The notes: generated by a model not told the origin, from the sequence alone. Counted from the stretch's first letter, positions 33,142-41,801 are shown. The stretch: DNA of 55,422 bases from Opitutaceae bacterium (GCA_016795565.1 JAEUGW010000035.1:1-55422), one strand, 5' to 3'. A program made the numbers and translations.

Positions 33142-34527
33142 TCACAATGCGTGGATGGCCGATTTACTCACCGCCAGGCCGGCTTCCTTGATGGCCTCGC
33201 TCATGGTCGGGTGCGCATGGATGGTGCGGCCGAGGTCCTCGGCGCTGCCGCCGTATTCCATGTGCGTGACGACTTCGGAGATGAGTTCGCCGGCGTTGGC
33301 ACCGAGGATCTGTGCGCCGAGGATCTTGTCGGTCTTGGCGTCGGCGATGATCTTGACGTAGCCGTCGGTGGCGTCGGCGGCGATTGCGCGGCCGTTGGCG
33401 GCGAAGTTGAACTTGCCGATGTTGATGGCGAGGCCGCGCTTCTTGGCCTCGTCCTCGCCGAGGCCGACGCTGGCGACCTCGGGGTGCGTGTAAACGATAC
33501 CCGGGACGAGATCCCAATTGATGTGGCCGGCCTTGCCGGCGATCCACTCGGCGACTGCGGCTCCGTCCTCCTCGGCCTTGTGCGCGAGCATCGGGCCGGC
33601 GACGACGTCGCCGATGGCCCAGATGTTTTTGGCCGAGGTGCGGAGATGATGGTCGACCTTGACGCGCTTCTTCTCTTCGAGCTCCACGCCGGCCTTGTCG
33701 AGACCGAGGCTGTCCGTGTAGGGGCGGCGGCCGACGGCGACGAGAACCTTGTCGGCGGGGAACTCGAGCTTCGTGCCGTCGCGCTCGGCGGTCAGGATGC
33801 CCTTGGCGTAGCCGGTGACCTTCGCGCCGACCTCGATCTTGAGGCCCTGCTTCTGCATGAGGCGCGTGAAATTGCGGATGATGTCGTCGTCGTAGGTTGC
33901 GATGATCTTCGGCAGGAACTCGACGACCGTCACGTCGGCGCCGAGGCGCGACCAGACGGAGCCCAGCTCGACGCCGATGACGCCGCCGCCGACGACCACG
34001 AGCTTCTTCGGCACTTCCGGGAAGGCGATGGCGTGGTCGCTGGAGACGACGGTCTTGCCGTCGAACTTCATGAACGGCAGCTCGACCGGCGCGGAACCGG
34101 TGGCGATGACGATGTTCTTGGCGGTGATCTCGGTGGTGCCGGCCGCGCCCTTGACGGCGACGGTGGTGGCGGAGGTGAAGGAGGCCTCGCCGGTGAGGAC
34201 GGTGACCTTGCGGGCCTTGGCGAGGAGGGTGAGGCCGCCGGTGTTCTTGGCGACGACCTCGTCCTTGCGCTTGAGCATCGTCGGCAGGTCAACCTCGACC
34301 GAGCCGAGCTTGATGCCGTGGGCGGCGGCATGCTTCTGGGCGAAGGCGACGTGCTCGGAGGAGTGGAGCAGGGCCTTGCTCGGGATGCAGCCGACGTTGA
34401 GGCAGGTGCCGCCGAGGGTGGCGCGTTTCTCGATGAGCGCGACCTTCAGGCCGAGTTGCGCGGCGCGGAAGGCGCACACGTAGCCGCCGGGGCCGGCACC
34501 GATGACGAGGAGATCGTAGGAGTCCAT
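33142..34527 (-). CDS. lpdA: Dihydrolipoyl dehydrogenase (E3)
   Basis: FAD-dependent reoxidation of dihydrolipoamide in 2-oxo acid dehydrogenase complexes. FAD motif VIGAGPGGYVCAFRAAQLG, redox disulfide GGTCLNVGCIPSKALL, NAD-binding VVGGGVIGVELGSVW and C-terminal His-Glu in THMEYGGSAEDLGRTIHAHP. It is 461 residues, normal. It is last of the sucA-sucB-lpdA operon and could also serve the fused E1 at 25040. Confidence 0.96.
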   Translation of the reverse strand: MDSYDLLVIGAGPGGYVCAFRAAQLGLKVALIEKRATLGGTCLNVGCIPSKALLHSSEHVAFAQKHAAAHGIKLGSVEVDLPTMLKRKDEVVAKNTGGLTLLAKARKVTVLTGEASFTSATTVAVKGAAGTTEITAKNIVIATGSAPVELPFMKFDGKTVVSSDHAIAFPEVPKKLVVVGGGVIGVELGSVWSRLGADVTVVEFLPKIIATYDDDIIRNFTRLMQKQGLKIEVGAKVTGYAKGILTAERDGTKLEFPADKVLVAVGRRPYTDSLGLDKAGVELEEKKRVKVDHHLRTSAKNIWAIGDVVAGPMLAHKAEEDGAAVAEWIAGKAGHINWDLVPGIVYTHPEVASVGLGEDEAKKRGLAINIGKFNFAANGRAIAADATDGYVKIIADAKTDKILGAQILGANAGELISEVVTHMEYGGSAEDLGRTIHAHPTMSEAIKEAGLAVSKSAIHAL

Positions 34528-34528
34528 G

Positions 34529-34620
34529 TTTTGAATCGTTCTCGTGATCTAAATCTTTCTCTTTCGTCAGGGAAGAGCGAGAGAAGGGAAAGATTAAGAG
34601 AAAGAGGAAGGAGAAAGATG
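34529..34620. repeat. Heptamer-like array H between sucB and lpdA
   Basis: A purine-rich arm (about 34579-34620) can be read as GAGAAGG, GAAAGAT, TAAGAGA, AAGAGGA, AGGAGAA, AGATG. An opposed pyrimidine arm (about 34536-34567) contains TTCTCGT, GATCTAA, ATCTTTC, TCTTTCG. The 7-nt phase is less strict than in the other arrays. Confidence 0.6.
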
Positions 34621-34621
34621 C

Positions 34622-35821
34622 TTACGCGCCGATGAGGAGGCGGGCCGGATCCTCGATGGCCTGCTTGACCTTCACGAGGAAGGTGACGGCTTCCTTGCCG
34701 TCAACGAGGCGGTGGTCGTAGCTCAGCGCGAGATACATCATCGGGCGGATGACGACCTGGCCGTTGATGGCGACGGGGCGCTCGTTGATGGCGTGGAGGC
34801 CGAGGATGGCGCTCTGCGGGGCGTTGAGGATGGGGGTCGAGAGCATCGAGCCGAAGATGCCGCCGTTGGTGATGGTGAAGACGCCGCCCTCAAGGTCGGG
34901 CAGGGTGATCTTGCCGTCGCGGGCCTTCTTGGCGGCTTCGCCGATGGCCTTCTCGATGTCGGCCATGCCGAGCGTGTCGCAGTTGCGGATGACCGGGACC
35001 ATGAGGCCCTTCTCGGTCGAGACGGCCATGCTGACGTCGTAATAGTGGTTCTGGACGATGGTATCGCCGTCGATGCGGGCGTTGACGCCGGGGACATCCT
35101 TGAGCGCGTGGACGACGGCCTTGGTGAAGAAGCTCATGAAGCCGAGCTTCACGCCGTTCTTCTTCACGAAGTCGTCCTGGTATTTCTTCCGCAGCTCCAT
35201 CACGGCGGACATGTCGACTTCGTTGAAGGTCGTGAGCATGGCAGCCTCGTGCTGGGCGGAGACGAGGCGGCTGGCGATGGTCTGGCGCAGCTTGGTCATC
35301 TTGGTCCGGGTCTGCTTCGCCGACCCGGACGATTGCGGAGTGGGGATTGCGGATTGCGGAATGGCCGCCGGCGTCACAGTTGCGCTGGCCGGCTTCTCCG
35401 TGGCCGCGAGCATATCACCTTTGGTTACGCGACCCGCTTTGCCAGAGCCAGAAATGGACGCAGGATCAATACCCGTTTCAGCGGCGAGGCGGCGGATGGC
35501 GGGGGATTGTTCGGCGGATTTGGCGGTAGCCGGGCTCGGTGAGCCCGGACCGGGGCCAACGGCCCCGGCTACAGGAGCCGCCGTCACGCTTTCGTCGATC
35601 GTGGCGACGACCTGGCCGATCTTCACGTCGGTGCCGGCGGCGACCTTGAAGGTGATTTTGCCGGCGACCTCGGCCGTGCCCTCGGAGGTGATCTTGTCGG
35701 TCTCGAGCTCGAAGAGCGGCTGGTCTTTCTTGACGACGGCGCCGTCGGCGACGTGCCACTTGGAGAGGACGCCGGAGGTGATGGATTCGCCCATCGGGGG
35801 GATTTTGACTTCAATGGCCAT
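34622..35821 (-). CDS. sucB: 2-oxoglutarate dehydrogenase E2 (dihydrolipoyl succinyltransferase)
   Basis: A 399-residue protein. A lipoyl domain with the lipoylated Lys in [12 protein letters not shown] is followed by a linker, a peripheral subunit-binding domain ([20 protein letters not shown]) and a catalytic domain with [13 protein letters not shown] (His and Asp of the HxxxDG motif). Both interdomain linkers contain repeats: a REP pair (35526-35572) after the lipoyl domain and a GATTGCG heptamer array (35331-35365) before the catalytic domain, all in frame. It is the middle gene of sucA-sucB-lpdA. Confidence 0.96.
   Translation of the reverse strand: MAIEVKIPPMGESITSGVLSKWHVADGAVVKKDQPLFELETDKITSEGTAEVAGKITFKVAAGTDVKIGQVVATIDESVTAAPVAGAVGPGPGSPSPATAKSAEQSPAIRRLAAETGIDPASISGSGKAGRVTKGDMLAATEKPASATVTPAAIPQSAIPTPQSSGSAKQTRTKMTKLRQTIASRLVSAQHEAAMLTTFNEVDMSAVMELRKKYQDDFVKKNGVKLGFMSFFTKAVVHALKDVPGVNARIDGDTIVQNHYYDVSMAVSTEKGLMVPVIRNCDTLGMADIEKAIGEAAKKARDGKITLPDLEGGVFTITNGGIFGSMLSTPILNAPQSAILGLHAINERPVAINGQVVIRPMMYLALSYDHRLVDGKEAVTFLVKVKQAIEDPARLLIGA
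35331..35365. repeat. Heptamer array J in sucB linker
   Basis: Five exact units: GATTGCG, GAGTGGG, GATTGCG, GATTGCG, GAATGGC. The array is coding in frame, between the subunit-binding and catalytic domains. Confidence 0.85.
35526..35572. repeat. REP pair in sucB linker
   Basis: Plus-strand GTAG with stem CCGGGCTC/GAGCCCGG (35526-35548). Minus-strand GTAG with stem CCGGGGCC/GGCCCCGG (35572-35550). They form an inverted pair, read in frame by sucB just after the lipoyl domain. Confidence 0.82.
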
Positions 35822-35832
35822 GGCGGAAGAGC

Positions 35833-35867
35833 GGTAAGTTTAAGGGGTAAGGTTTAAGCGGTCAGAG
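35833..35867. repeat. Heptamer array I between sucA and sucB
   Basis: GGTAAGT, TTAAGGG, GTAAGGT, TTAAGCG, GTCAGAG: five units, single arm, ending over the sucA stop codon (35862-35864) and 11 bp from the sucB start. Confidence 0.8.
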
Positions 35868-38624
35868 GGTGAAGGCTTTCTTGAGGAAGGTGGCGAGCTG
35901 CTGGCGGTGCAGGGCGAGCAGGCCGACGGCGGGGGAGGCAGCGGCCTCGCGGCCGGCAAAGATCGCCTTGCGGCCGAAGATTTCCTCGAGCGAGGGGGCG
36001 ATATAGCTCCAGGCGCCCATGTTCTGCGGCTCCTCCTGGCACCAGATGAGGCGGGCGTTGCGACCGTAGTCGTCGGCCAGCTCGGCGAGGCGGTCGCGGT
36101 GCAGCGGGTAGAGCTGCTCCACGCGGATGATGGCGGTGTCCTTGACCTTGTTCTTTTCGCGGTAGTCCACGAGGTCGTAGTAGACCTTGCCGGAGCAGAG
36201 GATGACGCGCTCGGCCTTCTTCGCCGGGATCGGGTCGTCGATGATCTCCTGGAACGAGCCCTTGGTGAAGTCGTCGAGTTTCGACACCGCGGCCGGGTGG
36301 CGCAGCAGCGACTTGGGGGACATGATGATGAGCGGCTTCTTGAACTCGCGCTTCATCTGGCGGCGCAGCACGTGGAAGAGCTGGGCGGGCGTCGTGAGGT
36401 TGGCGACCTGGATGTTGTTCTCGGCGCAGGCCTGCAGGAAGCGCTCGAGGCGCGCGGAGGAGTGCTCGGGGCCCTGGCCCTCGTAGCCGTGCGGCAGGAG
36501 CAGGGTGATGCCGCTGGTGCGCTGCCACTTCGACTCCCCGGCGGCGATGAACTGGTCGAGCACGACCTGGGCGCCGTTGACGAAGTCGCCGAACTGGGCC
36601 TCCCAGATGCAGAGCATGTCCGGGTAGTCGAGCGAGTAGCCGTAGTCGAAGCCGAGCACGGCGGCTTCGGAGAGGAGCGAGTTGTAGACGCAGAATTTGG
36701 CCTGCTGGCCGGAGATGCTGTTGAGCGCGGTGAACTTCGCCCCGGTTTCCACGTCGTTGAACACGGCGTGGCGGTGCGTGAAGGTGCCGCGTTCGCAATC
36801 CTGGCCGCTGATGCGGACGGGCGTGCCGTCGAGCAGGAGCGAGCCGAAGGCCATCGCCTCGCCCATGCCCCAGTCGTAGGGGCCGCCTTGCTTGTGGGCT
36901 TCGGCGCGGCCCTCGATGAAGCGCTTGATCTTGGCGTGGGGCTTGAAGTCGGCCGGCACGGTGGTGAGCGCCTTCACGACCTGGTCGAGCACCTTGGCGC
37001 TGACGGCGGTGGCGACCGGCTTGTGCGTGAAGGCCGGTTGGAAGACGGCGGTGGAGCCCTTGAAGGCATCGGTGGCGACCGTGTCGCTGGCGGCGGCCTT
37101 GCGCTTCTCGGCCTTGGCGGCCTCGCGGGTCTTGGCCTTGACGAGGTTCTCGTCGAGCGCGCCGGAGTATTCCGTCTTGATGGCCTCGCCCTCGGCCGGG
37201 GTGATGGACCCCTCGGCGACGAGCTGCTTCGTGTAGAGGGCGGAGACCTGGGCGTGGGCGGCGATTTTCTTGTAGAGGGCTGGCTGGGTGAAGGACGGCT
37301 CGTCGGTCTCGTTGTGGCCGTGCTTGCGGTAGCAATACATGTCGATGAACACATCGCGCTTGAACTGCACGCGGAAGTCCACCGCGAGCTGCGCGACCAT
37401 GCACACGGCCTCGGGGTCGTCGCCGTTCACGTGGAAGATCGGTGCCTCGATCATTTTCGCGATGTCGGTGCAATAGCGGGTCGAGCGCGAGTCGGAGGGG
37501 TCGGTGGTGAAGCCGATCTGGTTGTTGATGACGAAGTGGACCGTGCCGCCCGTGCGGTAACCCGGGAGCTGGGAGAAGTTGAGCGTCTCGGCCACGATGC
37601 CCTGGCCGGCGACGGCGGCGTCGCCGTGGATGAGGACGGGCATGACCTTGCGGCGTTCCTTGGCGTCGCCGCGGATGCGCTGGCGGGCGCGGGCCTTGCC
37701 CTCGACGACGGGGTTGACGATCTCGAGGTGCGAGGGGTTGGCGGCGAGGCGGACCTCGACCTTGGCGCCGGTGGTGGTGGTGAGGATGGATTCGTAGCCG
37801 AGGTGATACTTCACGTCGCCATCGCCCGCGACGGTGTCGGGGATGTAGTTCTCGGAAAACTGCTCGAAGAGCTGGTCGAAGGACTTGCGCAGGATGCCGC
37901 AGAGGACGTTGAGGCGGCCGCGGTGGGCCATGCCCATGACAATCTCCTCGATGCCGGACTCGGGGCAGTGGTCGATGATGGCGTCGAGCGCGGCGATGGT
38001 GGTCTCGCCACCCTCGAGGGAGAAGCGCTTCTGGCCGACGTATTTCGTGTGGAGAAATTTCTCGAAGAGCTCGGCCTTGTGGACGCGGCGGAGGATGCGG
38101 ACCTTGAGCGGCTTGGTGAATTTCGGCTGGAGGCGGGTCGACTCGATGCGCTCCTGGAGCCAGCGGCGGGCATCCTGGTCCTGGATGTGGGCGTATTCGA
38201 CACCGACATGGCCGCAGTAGATCTGGTGGAGCGTCGCGAGGATGTCGCGGAGCTTCATCTGGCCGCCGCCGGCGAAGTTGCTGACGTCGAACACCGTGTC
38301 GAGGTCGGCGTCGCTGAGGCGGAAGTGAGAGAGTGCGAGCTTGGGCGAGGGCGGGGGCGGGTCGCTGAGCGGGTCGAGGTGCGACTGGATGTGGCCGATC
38401 GCGCGATAGGCGTTGATGAGGTAATAGACGCCGGCCTGCTTGGAGGCGTCTATGACCGCGCCCGCGGGCGCACCGGTCGGGGCCTGGCCGTTGCTGCCAA
38501 GGGTGAAGCCCTGGAAGAACGCCCGCCACGTCGGGTCAACCGAGTCGGGATTATCGAGCCAGCGCTGGTAATATTCCTCGATGACGCCGGCATTGGCGCG
38601 TTCGGAAACGGTGACGGGATTCAT
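35862..38624 (-). CDS. sucA: 2-oxoglutarate dehydrogenase E1
   Basis: Thiamine-dependent decarboxylase of the TCA cycle. It is 920 residues. The N terminus has EEYYQRWLDNPDSVDPTWRA (E2-contact helix), then GMAHRGRLNVLCGILRK, the ThDP region HGDAAVAGQGIVAETLNFSQ and C-terminal LLPHGYEGQGPEHSSARLER. All are standard for SucA. It is first of the minus-strand sucA-sucB-lpdA operon; the gap 38625-38815 upstream holds its promoter region facing the divergent gene. Confidence 0.97.
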   Translation of the reverse strand: MNPVTVSERANAGVIEEYYQRWLDNPDSVDPTWRAFFQGFTLGSNGQAPTGAPAGAVIDASKQAGVYYLINAYRAIGHIQSHLDPLSDPPPPSPKLALSHFRLSDADLDTVFDVSNFAGGGQMKLRDILATLHQIYCGHVGVEYAHIQDQDARRWLQERIESTRLQPKFTKPLKVRILRRVHKAELFEKFLHTKYVGQKRFSLEGGETTIAALDAIIDHCPESGIEEIVMGMAHRGRLNVLCGILRKSFDQLFEQFSENYIPDTVAGDGDVKYHLGYESILTTTTGAKVEVRLAANPSHLEIVNPVVEGKARARQRIRGDAKERRKVMPVLIHGDAAVAGQGIVAETLNFSQLPGYRTGGTVHFVINNQIGFTTDPSDSRSTRYCTDIAKMIEAPIFHVNGDDPEAVCMVAQLAVDFRVQFKRDVFIDMYCYRKHGHNETDEPSFTQPALYKKIAAHAQVSALYTKQLVAEGSITPAEGEAIKTEYSGALDENLVKAKTREAAKAEKRKAAASDTVATDAFKGSTAVFQPAFTHKPVATAVSAKVLDQVVKALTTVPADFKPHAKIKRFIEGRAEAHKQGGPYDWGMGEAMAFGSLLLDGTPVRISGQDCERGTFTHRHAVFNDVETGAKFTALNSISGQQAKFCVYNSLLSEAAVLGFDYGYSLDYPDMLCIWEAQFGDFVNGAQVVLDQFIAAGESKWQRTSGITLLLPHGYEGQGPEHSSARLERFLQACAENNIQVANLTTPAQLFHVLRRQMKREFKKPLIIMSPKSLLRHPAAVSKLDDFTKGSFQEIIDDPIPAKKAERVILCSGKVYYDLVDYREKNKVKDTAIIRVEQLYPLHRDRLAELADDYGRNARLIWCQEEPQNMGAWSYIAPSLEEIFGRKAIFAGREAAASPAVGLLALHRQQLATFLKKAFTL

Positions 38625-38815
38625 GGGAACGGGATTGAAAGTTGGGCGATGGGTGTCCGCTTGCCTATCACGCGGGGTAATAGTAAGCGTGGGACATGGA
38701 TGGGAGCACCGGCATTCCGCAGAGACAAGGCCATTCAGGCCCAGAGGGAGGGGATGAAAGGGAATATCGCCGTGGCATCCCGCTGCTTAAGATAGTTTAA
38801 TTCCAGACCGACATT

Positions 38816-39073
38816 ATGACCGAAGCCAAAATCAAATCCGCCCTAATCCAGCTTCACGCCGGGATTAAGAATTCTGATGGCCCGGCCATTTCCGCCGCCC
38901 TGGCAGAGATCGAGGCGCTCCACGCGGCCCACCGGGCGGAATTGACCCCACAGCTTGATCACTTCCTGACCGGCCGCAGCTACGCCAAGGCCCTGGCCTA
39001 TCTCGGCGGGGGGGCTGAGTTGGCCGCCAGGCCGGCGTCCCCACCCGGAGGTTGCGGCGGAGGGCACGCATGA
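38816..39073 (+). CDS. Small hypothetical protein upstream of SUI1-like gene
   Basis: An 85-residue protein, helical: KIKSALIQLHAGIKNSDGPA then AALAEIEALHAAHRAELTPQ, with a Gly/Pro-rich tail. Family not recognised. Its stop overlaps the next start (ATGA), so it is translationally coupled to the SUI1-like gene and probably real. It is divergent from sucA. Confidence 0.65.
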   Translation: MTEAKIKSALIQLHAGIKNSDGPAISAALAEIEALHAAHRAELTPQLDHFLTGRSYAKALAYLGGGAELAARPASPPGGCGGGHA

Positions 39074-39456
39074 GCACCGCAGGCAAAATCCCGACCGGTG
39101 GCGGGCAGGATCTCGGCCAGAATCCCTTTGGTGCGCTCAGCGGCGCGGGTTTGCCGGTTGCACCGCAGCCGGTGGTTCAATCGGCGGCGAAGAGAGGGGA
39201 GCCGGCTAGGAATCGCGGCCGCGTGGACATCAAGCGCACCACCGCCGGGCGCGGCGGCAAGACCGTGACGCTCGTCACCGGCTTTGTCGGCATCGGCCTG
39301 CCGGAGAAGGAATCGCTCGCGAAAAAGATGCGCAACGCCTGCGGCTGCGGCGGCACGGTGAAGGACGGCGACATCGAGATCCAGGGCGACCAACGCGAGA
39401 AGATCGCGCAGATCCTGACCGACGCCGGCTTCCGGCCGGTGTTCGCGGGAGGCTAG
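39070..39456 (+). CDS. YciH/SUI1 (eIF1-like) translation factor
   Basis: A 128-residue protein. The C-terminal SUI1 fold is clear: VDIKRTTAGRGGKTVTLVTG, LAKKMRNACGCGGTVKDGDI, then EIQGDQREKIAQILTDAGFR. Bacterial YciH-type proteins resemble eukaryotic eIF1 and may affect initiation fidelity or stress translation. The N-terminal third is unstructured and Pro/Gly-rich. The last 86 bp are duplicated at 40204-40289 beyond a VapBC module. ATG 39070 overlaps the preceding stop. Confidence 0.85.
   Translation: MSTAGKIPTGGGQDLGQNPFGALSGAGLPVAPQPVVQSAAKRGEPARNRGRVDIKRTTAGRGGKTVTLVTGFVGIGLPEKESLAKKMRNACGCGGTVKDGDIEIQGDQREKIAQILTDAGFRPVFAGG
39367..39452 (+). repeat. Direct repeat, copy 1 (SUI1-like gene 3' end)
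   Basis: This 86-bp segment matches 40204-40289 at a constant offset of 837 bp with about five substitutions. Weaker similarity extends a further 12 or so bases upstream with one single-base gap. Confidence 0.85.
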
Positions 39457-39498
39457 GCCTCGTCTTGACATCAACGCAATTGATGCCTTGATGCCTAC

Positions 39499-39759
39499 AT
39501 GCGCACCACTCTCACCTTGGAGCCCGATGTCGCCGCCCGGCTGAACAGCGAAGTGGCGCGCTCCGACCGCGCGCTCAAGGCCGTGGTGAATGACGCCCTG
39601 CGCCGCGGCTTGCAGATGCCGGCCAAGTCGCCGCGCCGGGCCGCTTACGCGGTCAAGCCTCTGCGGCTGGCGTTCCGCCCGGGGGTGGACACGGACCGGC
39701 TCAACGAGCTGGCCGATGAACTGGAGACCGAGGTTCTTGTGAAGAAGCTGCGGGCGTGA
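39499..39759 (+). CDS. VapB-type ribbon-helix-helix antitoxin
   Basis: An 86-residue protein. MRTTLTLEPDVAARLNSEVA is an RHH DNA-binding strand and helix, followed by ALKAVVNDALRRGLQMPAKS, then a toxin-binding tail (DRLNELADELETEVLVKKL). It overlaps vapC by four bases (GTGA). It lies between the two copies of the 86-bp direct repeat. Confidence 0.85.
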   Translation: MRTTLTLEPDVAARLNSEVARSDRALKAVVNDALRRGLQMPAKSPRRAAYAVKPLRLAFRPGVDTDRLNELADELETEVLVKKLRA

Positions 39760-40199
39760 TCATTCCCGATCTCAACCTGCTGGTCTACGCCCACAATGCC
39801 GCCGATGCGCGCCACGCGGCGGCGCGGGCGTGGTGGGAAGACTGCCTGAACGGCGCGGAACCGGTCGGCCTCGCGTGGGCCACGATGCTCGGTTTCGTGC
39901 GGCTGACCACGCACCGGCAGGTGCTGGTTCAACCTCTGCCGGTCGCCACCGCCACCGGCGTGGTGGAGGAATGGCTGGATCAGCCCATCGTGCGCGTGCT
40001 GGTGCCGGGGCGCGATCATGCGCGACACTGCTTTGGCTACCTGAAAAAGCTGGGCGTGGCGGGCAATCTCACCACCGACGCCCATCTTGCCGCGCTCGCG
40101 GTGGAATATCAGGCGGAGCTGCACAGCACCGACACCGATTTCGCCCGTTTTCCCGGACTCCGCTGGCGCAACCCGCTGCTGACAAAAAAACGGCGGTGA
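39756..40199 (+). CDS. VapC PIN-domain toxin
   Basis: A 147-residue PIN RNase starting IIPDLNLLVYAHNAADARHA from GTG 39756. The C-terminal acidic residues fall in NLTTDAHLAALAVEY and HSTDTDFARFPGL, the standard VapC layout. Its stop codon (40197-40199) lies in the weakly similar flank leading into the second direct-repeat copy, so the module and duplication are physically fused. Confidence 0.87.
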   Translation: MIIPDLNLLVYAHNAADARHAAARAWWEDCLNGAEPVGLAWATMLGFVRLTTHRQVLVQPLPVATATGVVEEWLDQPIVRVLVPGRDHARHCFGYLKKLGVAGNLTTDAHLAALAVEYQAELHSTDTDFARFPGLRWRNPLLTKKRR

Positions 40200-40203
40200 A
40201 GGA

Positions 40204-40289
40204 GGCGACATCGAGATCCTGGGCGACCAACGCGAGAAGATCGCGGAGATCCTGAACGCGGCCGGCTTCCGGCCGGTGTTCGCGGGAGT
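40204..40289 (+). repeat. Direct repeat, copy 2 (orphan SUI1-like 3' end)
   Basis: Non-initiating copy of the SUI1-like gene end; it would encode DIEILGDQREKIAEILNAAG and ends at a TGA (40291-40293). It marks the right border of the VapBC segment. Confidence 0.85.
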
Positions 40290-40298
40290 GTGAGCTTC

Positions 40299-40325
40299 TT
40301 GTAGGGGCGCAGTCTTGCTGCGCCC
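40299..40325 (+). repeat. REP, left flank of RAYT gene
   Basis: GTAG (40301-40304) plus stem GGGCGCAG/CTGCGCCC with loop TCTTG. It is perfectly inverted relative to 40877-40903 over 27 bp. Confidence 0.92.
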
Positions 40326-40332
40326 TTTTCCG

Positions 40333-40875
40333 ATGCCGAGCCGAGTTACAGAAAACCTGCACAAGTTTCGCACCTCGGCACCGGGGTCGCTGTATTTTGT
40401 GACATGCTGCACGGCCGAACGCCACGTTGGCCTCGCTGATGCCGGTTTGCGGTCTTTGCTTCACCAGGTGTTTACCGGTTTTGCCCGGAGTGGTGATGCC
40501 GACACAATCGCGGCCACAGTCATGCCGGAGCACATTCACTGGCTGTTTGAGTTGGGTGCGCGCCTCTCGCTCGGACGAGTGCTGGCTCGATTTAAGGCCG
40601 AAACGCGCGCTGAGCTCTCAGAACGGGAATTGGTCTGGCAGCGCGATTTTTTCGAGCATCGGCTTCGACCTGCGGAAGGCATCGAGGACTATGGTCTCTA
40701 CATTTTTCTCAACCCATATCGCGCGGCTCTGCTCGATTCCACAGAGACGTGGGCAGGCTGGTATTGCCCCAAGCCGGGCTGCTTCAATTTTACCGGGTTG
40801 CTTCAGACAAATGGCACACCGCCGCCTGAGTGGATTGGACTGCCGGTGCCCGGGACTTTGGCGGTCGGCGAGTGA
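40333..40875 (+). CDS. REP-associated tyrosine transposase (RAYT, Y1/IS200-like)
   Basis: A 180-residue protein. The metal-binding HUH motif is PEHIHWLFEL, and the active-site tyrosine helix is YGLYIFLNPYRAALL. The end GWYCPKPGCFNF is shared with RAYT-type TnpA. RAYTs are single-copy, domesticated relatives of IS200/IS605 TnpA that cleave GTAG-headed REP hairpins. The gene is flanked by perfect inverted REPs on both sides (40299-40325, 40877-40903), as typical for RAYTs. ATG 40333 is 8 bp beyond the left REP. Confidence 0.9.
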   Translation: MPSRVTENLHKFRTSAPGSLYFVTCCTAERHVGLADAGLRSLLHQVFTGFARSGDADTIAATVMPEHIHWLFELGARLSLGRVLARFKAETRAELSERELVWQRDFFEHRLRPAEGIEDYGLYIFLNPYRAALLDSTETWAGWYCPKPGCFNFTGLLQTNGTPPPEWIGLPVPGTLAVGE

Positions 40876-40876
40876 A

Positions 40877-40903
40877 GGGCGCAGCAAGACTGCGCCCCTA
40901 CAA
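40877..40903 (-). repeat. REP, right flank of RAYT gene
   Basis: Exact reverse complement of 40299-40325; begins 2 bp after the RAYT stop codon. Confidence 0.92.
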
Positions 40904-40922
40904 AGGCGAGCAGGCCGAGACT

Positions 40923-41801
40923 CTACGCCGCCAGCCCCGCCGCGAGTGCCAGTGCGGCCTTAGCGCGGTTCATGATGTAGAGGTGGTAGCCGGGGGCGCC
41001 GTGGGCGAGCAGGTCGCGGATCTGGGTGACGGCCCACTCGTTGCCGACCGACTCGACGATCTCGGGATGGTCGCCGGCGGCCTCAAGGCGCTTGATGAGT
41101 TTCTCCGGCAGGCTGGCGCCGCACATTTCGGTGAAGCGCTTGATCTGCTTCAGCGACAGCACGGGCATGATGCCGGGCACGATCGGAACCTGGATGCCAC
41201 GGGCGCGGCATTGCTCGACGAAGCGGTAATACACGGTGTTGTCGAAAAAGAGCTGCGTCGTGACGAACGCCGCGCCGGCGTCCACCTTGCGCTTGAGGTT
41301 GTCGAGGTCCACCTCGGGCGACGGTGCCTCAGGGTGCTTCTCCGGATAGCCGCCGACGCCAAGGCAGAAGTCGGGGTGGCGCGCCTTGAGGAGGGCCACG
41401 AGATCGCTGCCGTAGCGCAGGCCGTCCTTGTAGGGCACAAACTCGTTTTGCCCCTTCGGTGGGTCGCCGCGCAGCGTCATGATGTTGCGGTAGCCGCCGG
41501 CGTGGAGTTGGTCGGCGACGCCGTTGAGTTCGTCGCGCGTGTGGCCGACACAGGTCAGGTGGGGCATCACCGTGAAGCCGATCTCGGTGCGCAGCAGCCT
41601 GCTGACCTGCGCGGTGCGCTCGCGGGTGCTGCCGCCGGCGCCGTAGGTGACGGACACGAAATCCGGCGCGATGCGCTTGAGCGCGGTGGCGGTCTGGCGC
41701 AGGGCCTCGACCCCGGCCTCATCCTTGGGCGGGAAAAACTCCAGCGAGCGCAGCGGGCGGTGCTGGGCGAAGAGTTCGGAGAGGGGCCGGTCGGTGGTCA
41801 T
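40923..41801 (-). CDS. metF: Methylenetetrahydrofolate reductase
   Basis: FAD-dependent reduction of 5,10-methylene-THF to 5-methyl-THF for methionine synthesis. It is 292 residues: SLEFFPPKDEAGVEALRQTA, FVSVTYGAGGSTRERT, HLTCVGHTRDEL, IMTLRGDPPKGQ and VTTQLFFDNTVYYRFVEQC all match MetF. The upstream gap carries a CGTATC/GATACG palindrome (41819-41834) that could be an operator. No SAM riboswitch is seen. Confidence 0.96.
   Translation of the reverse strand: MTTDRPLSELFAQHRPLRSLEFFPPKDEAGVEALRQTATALKRIAPDFVSVTYGAGGSTRERTAQVSRLLRTEIGFTVMPHLTCVGHTRDELNGVADQLHAGGYRNIMTLRGDPPKGQNEFVPYKDGLRYGSDLVALLKARHPDFCLGVGGYPEKHPEAPSPEVDLDNLKRKVDAGAAFVTTQLFFDNTVYYRFVEQCRARGIQVPIVPGIMPVLSLKQIKRFTEMCGASLPEKLIKRLEAAGDHPEIVESVGNEWAVTQIRDLLAHGAPGYHLYIMNRAKAALALAAGLAA

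Noticed and set aside
35907..38795. Long plus-strand frame opposite sucA
   Set aside because: Shadow of sucA on the other strand; SucA motifs are unmistakable and the antisense product is low-complexity.
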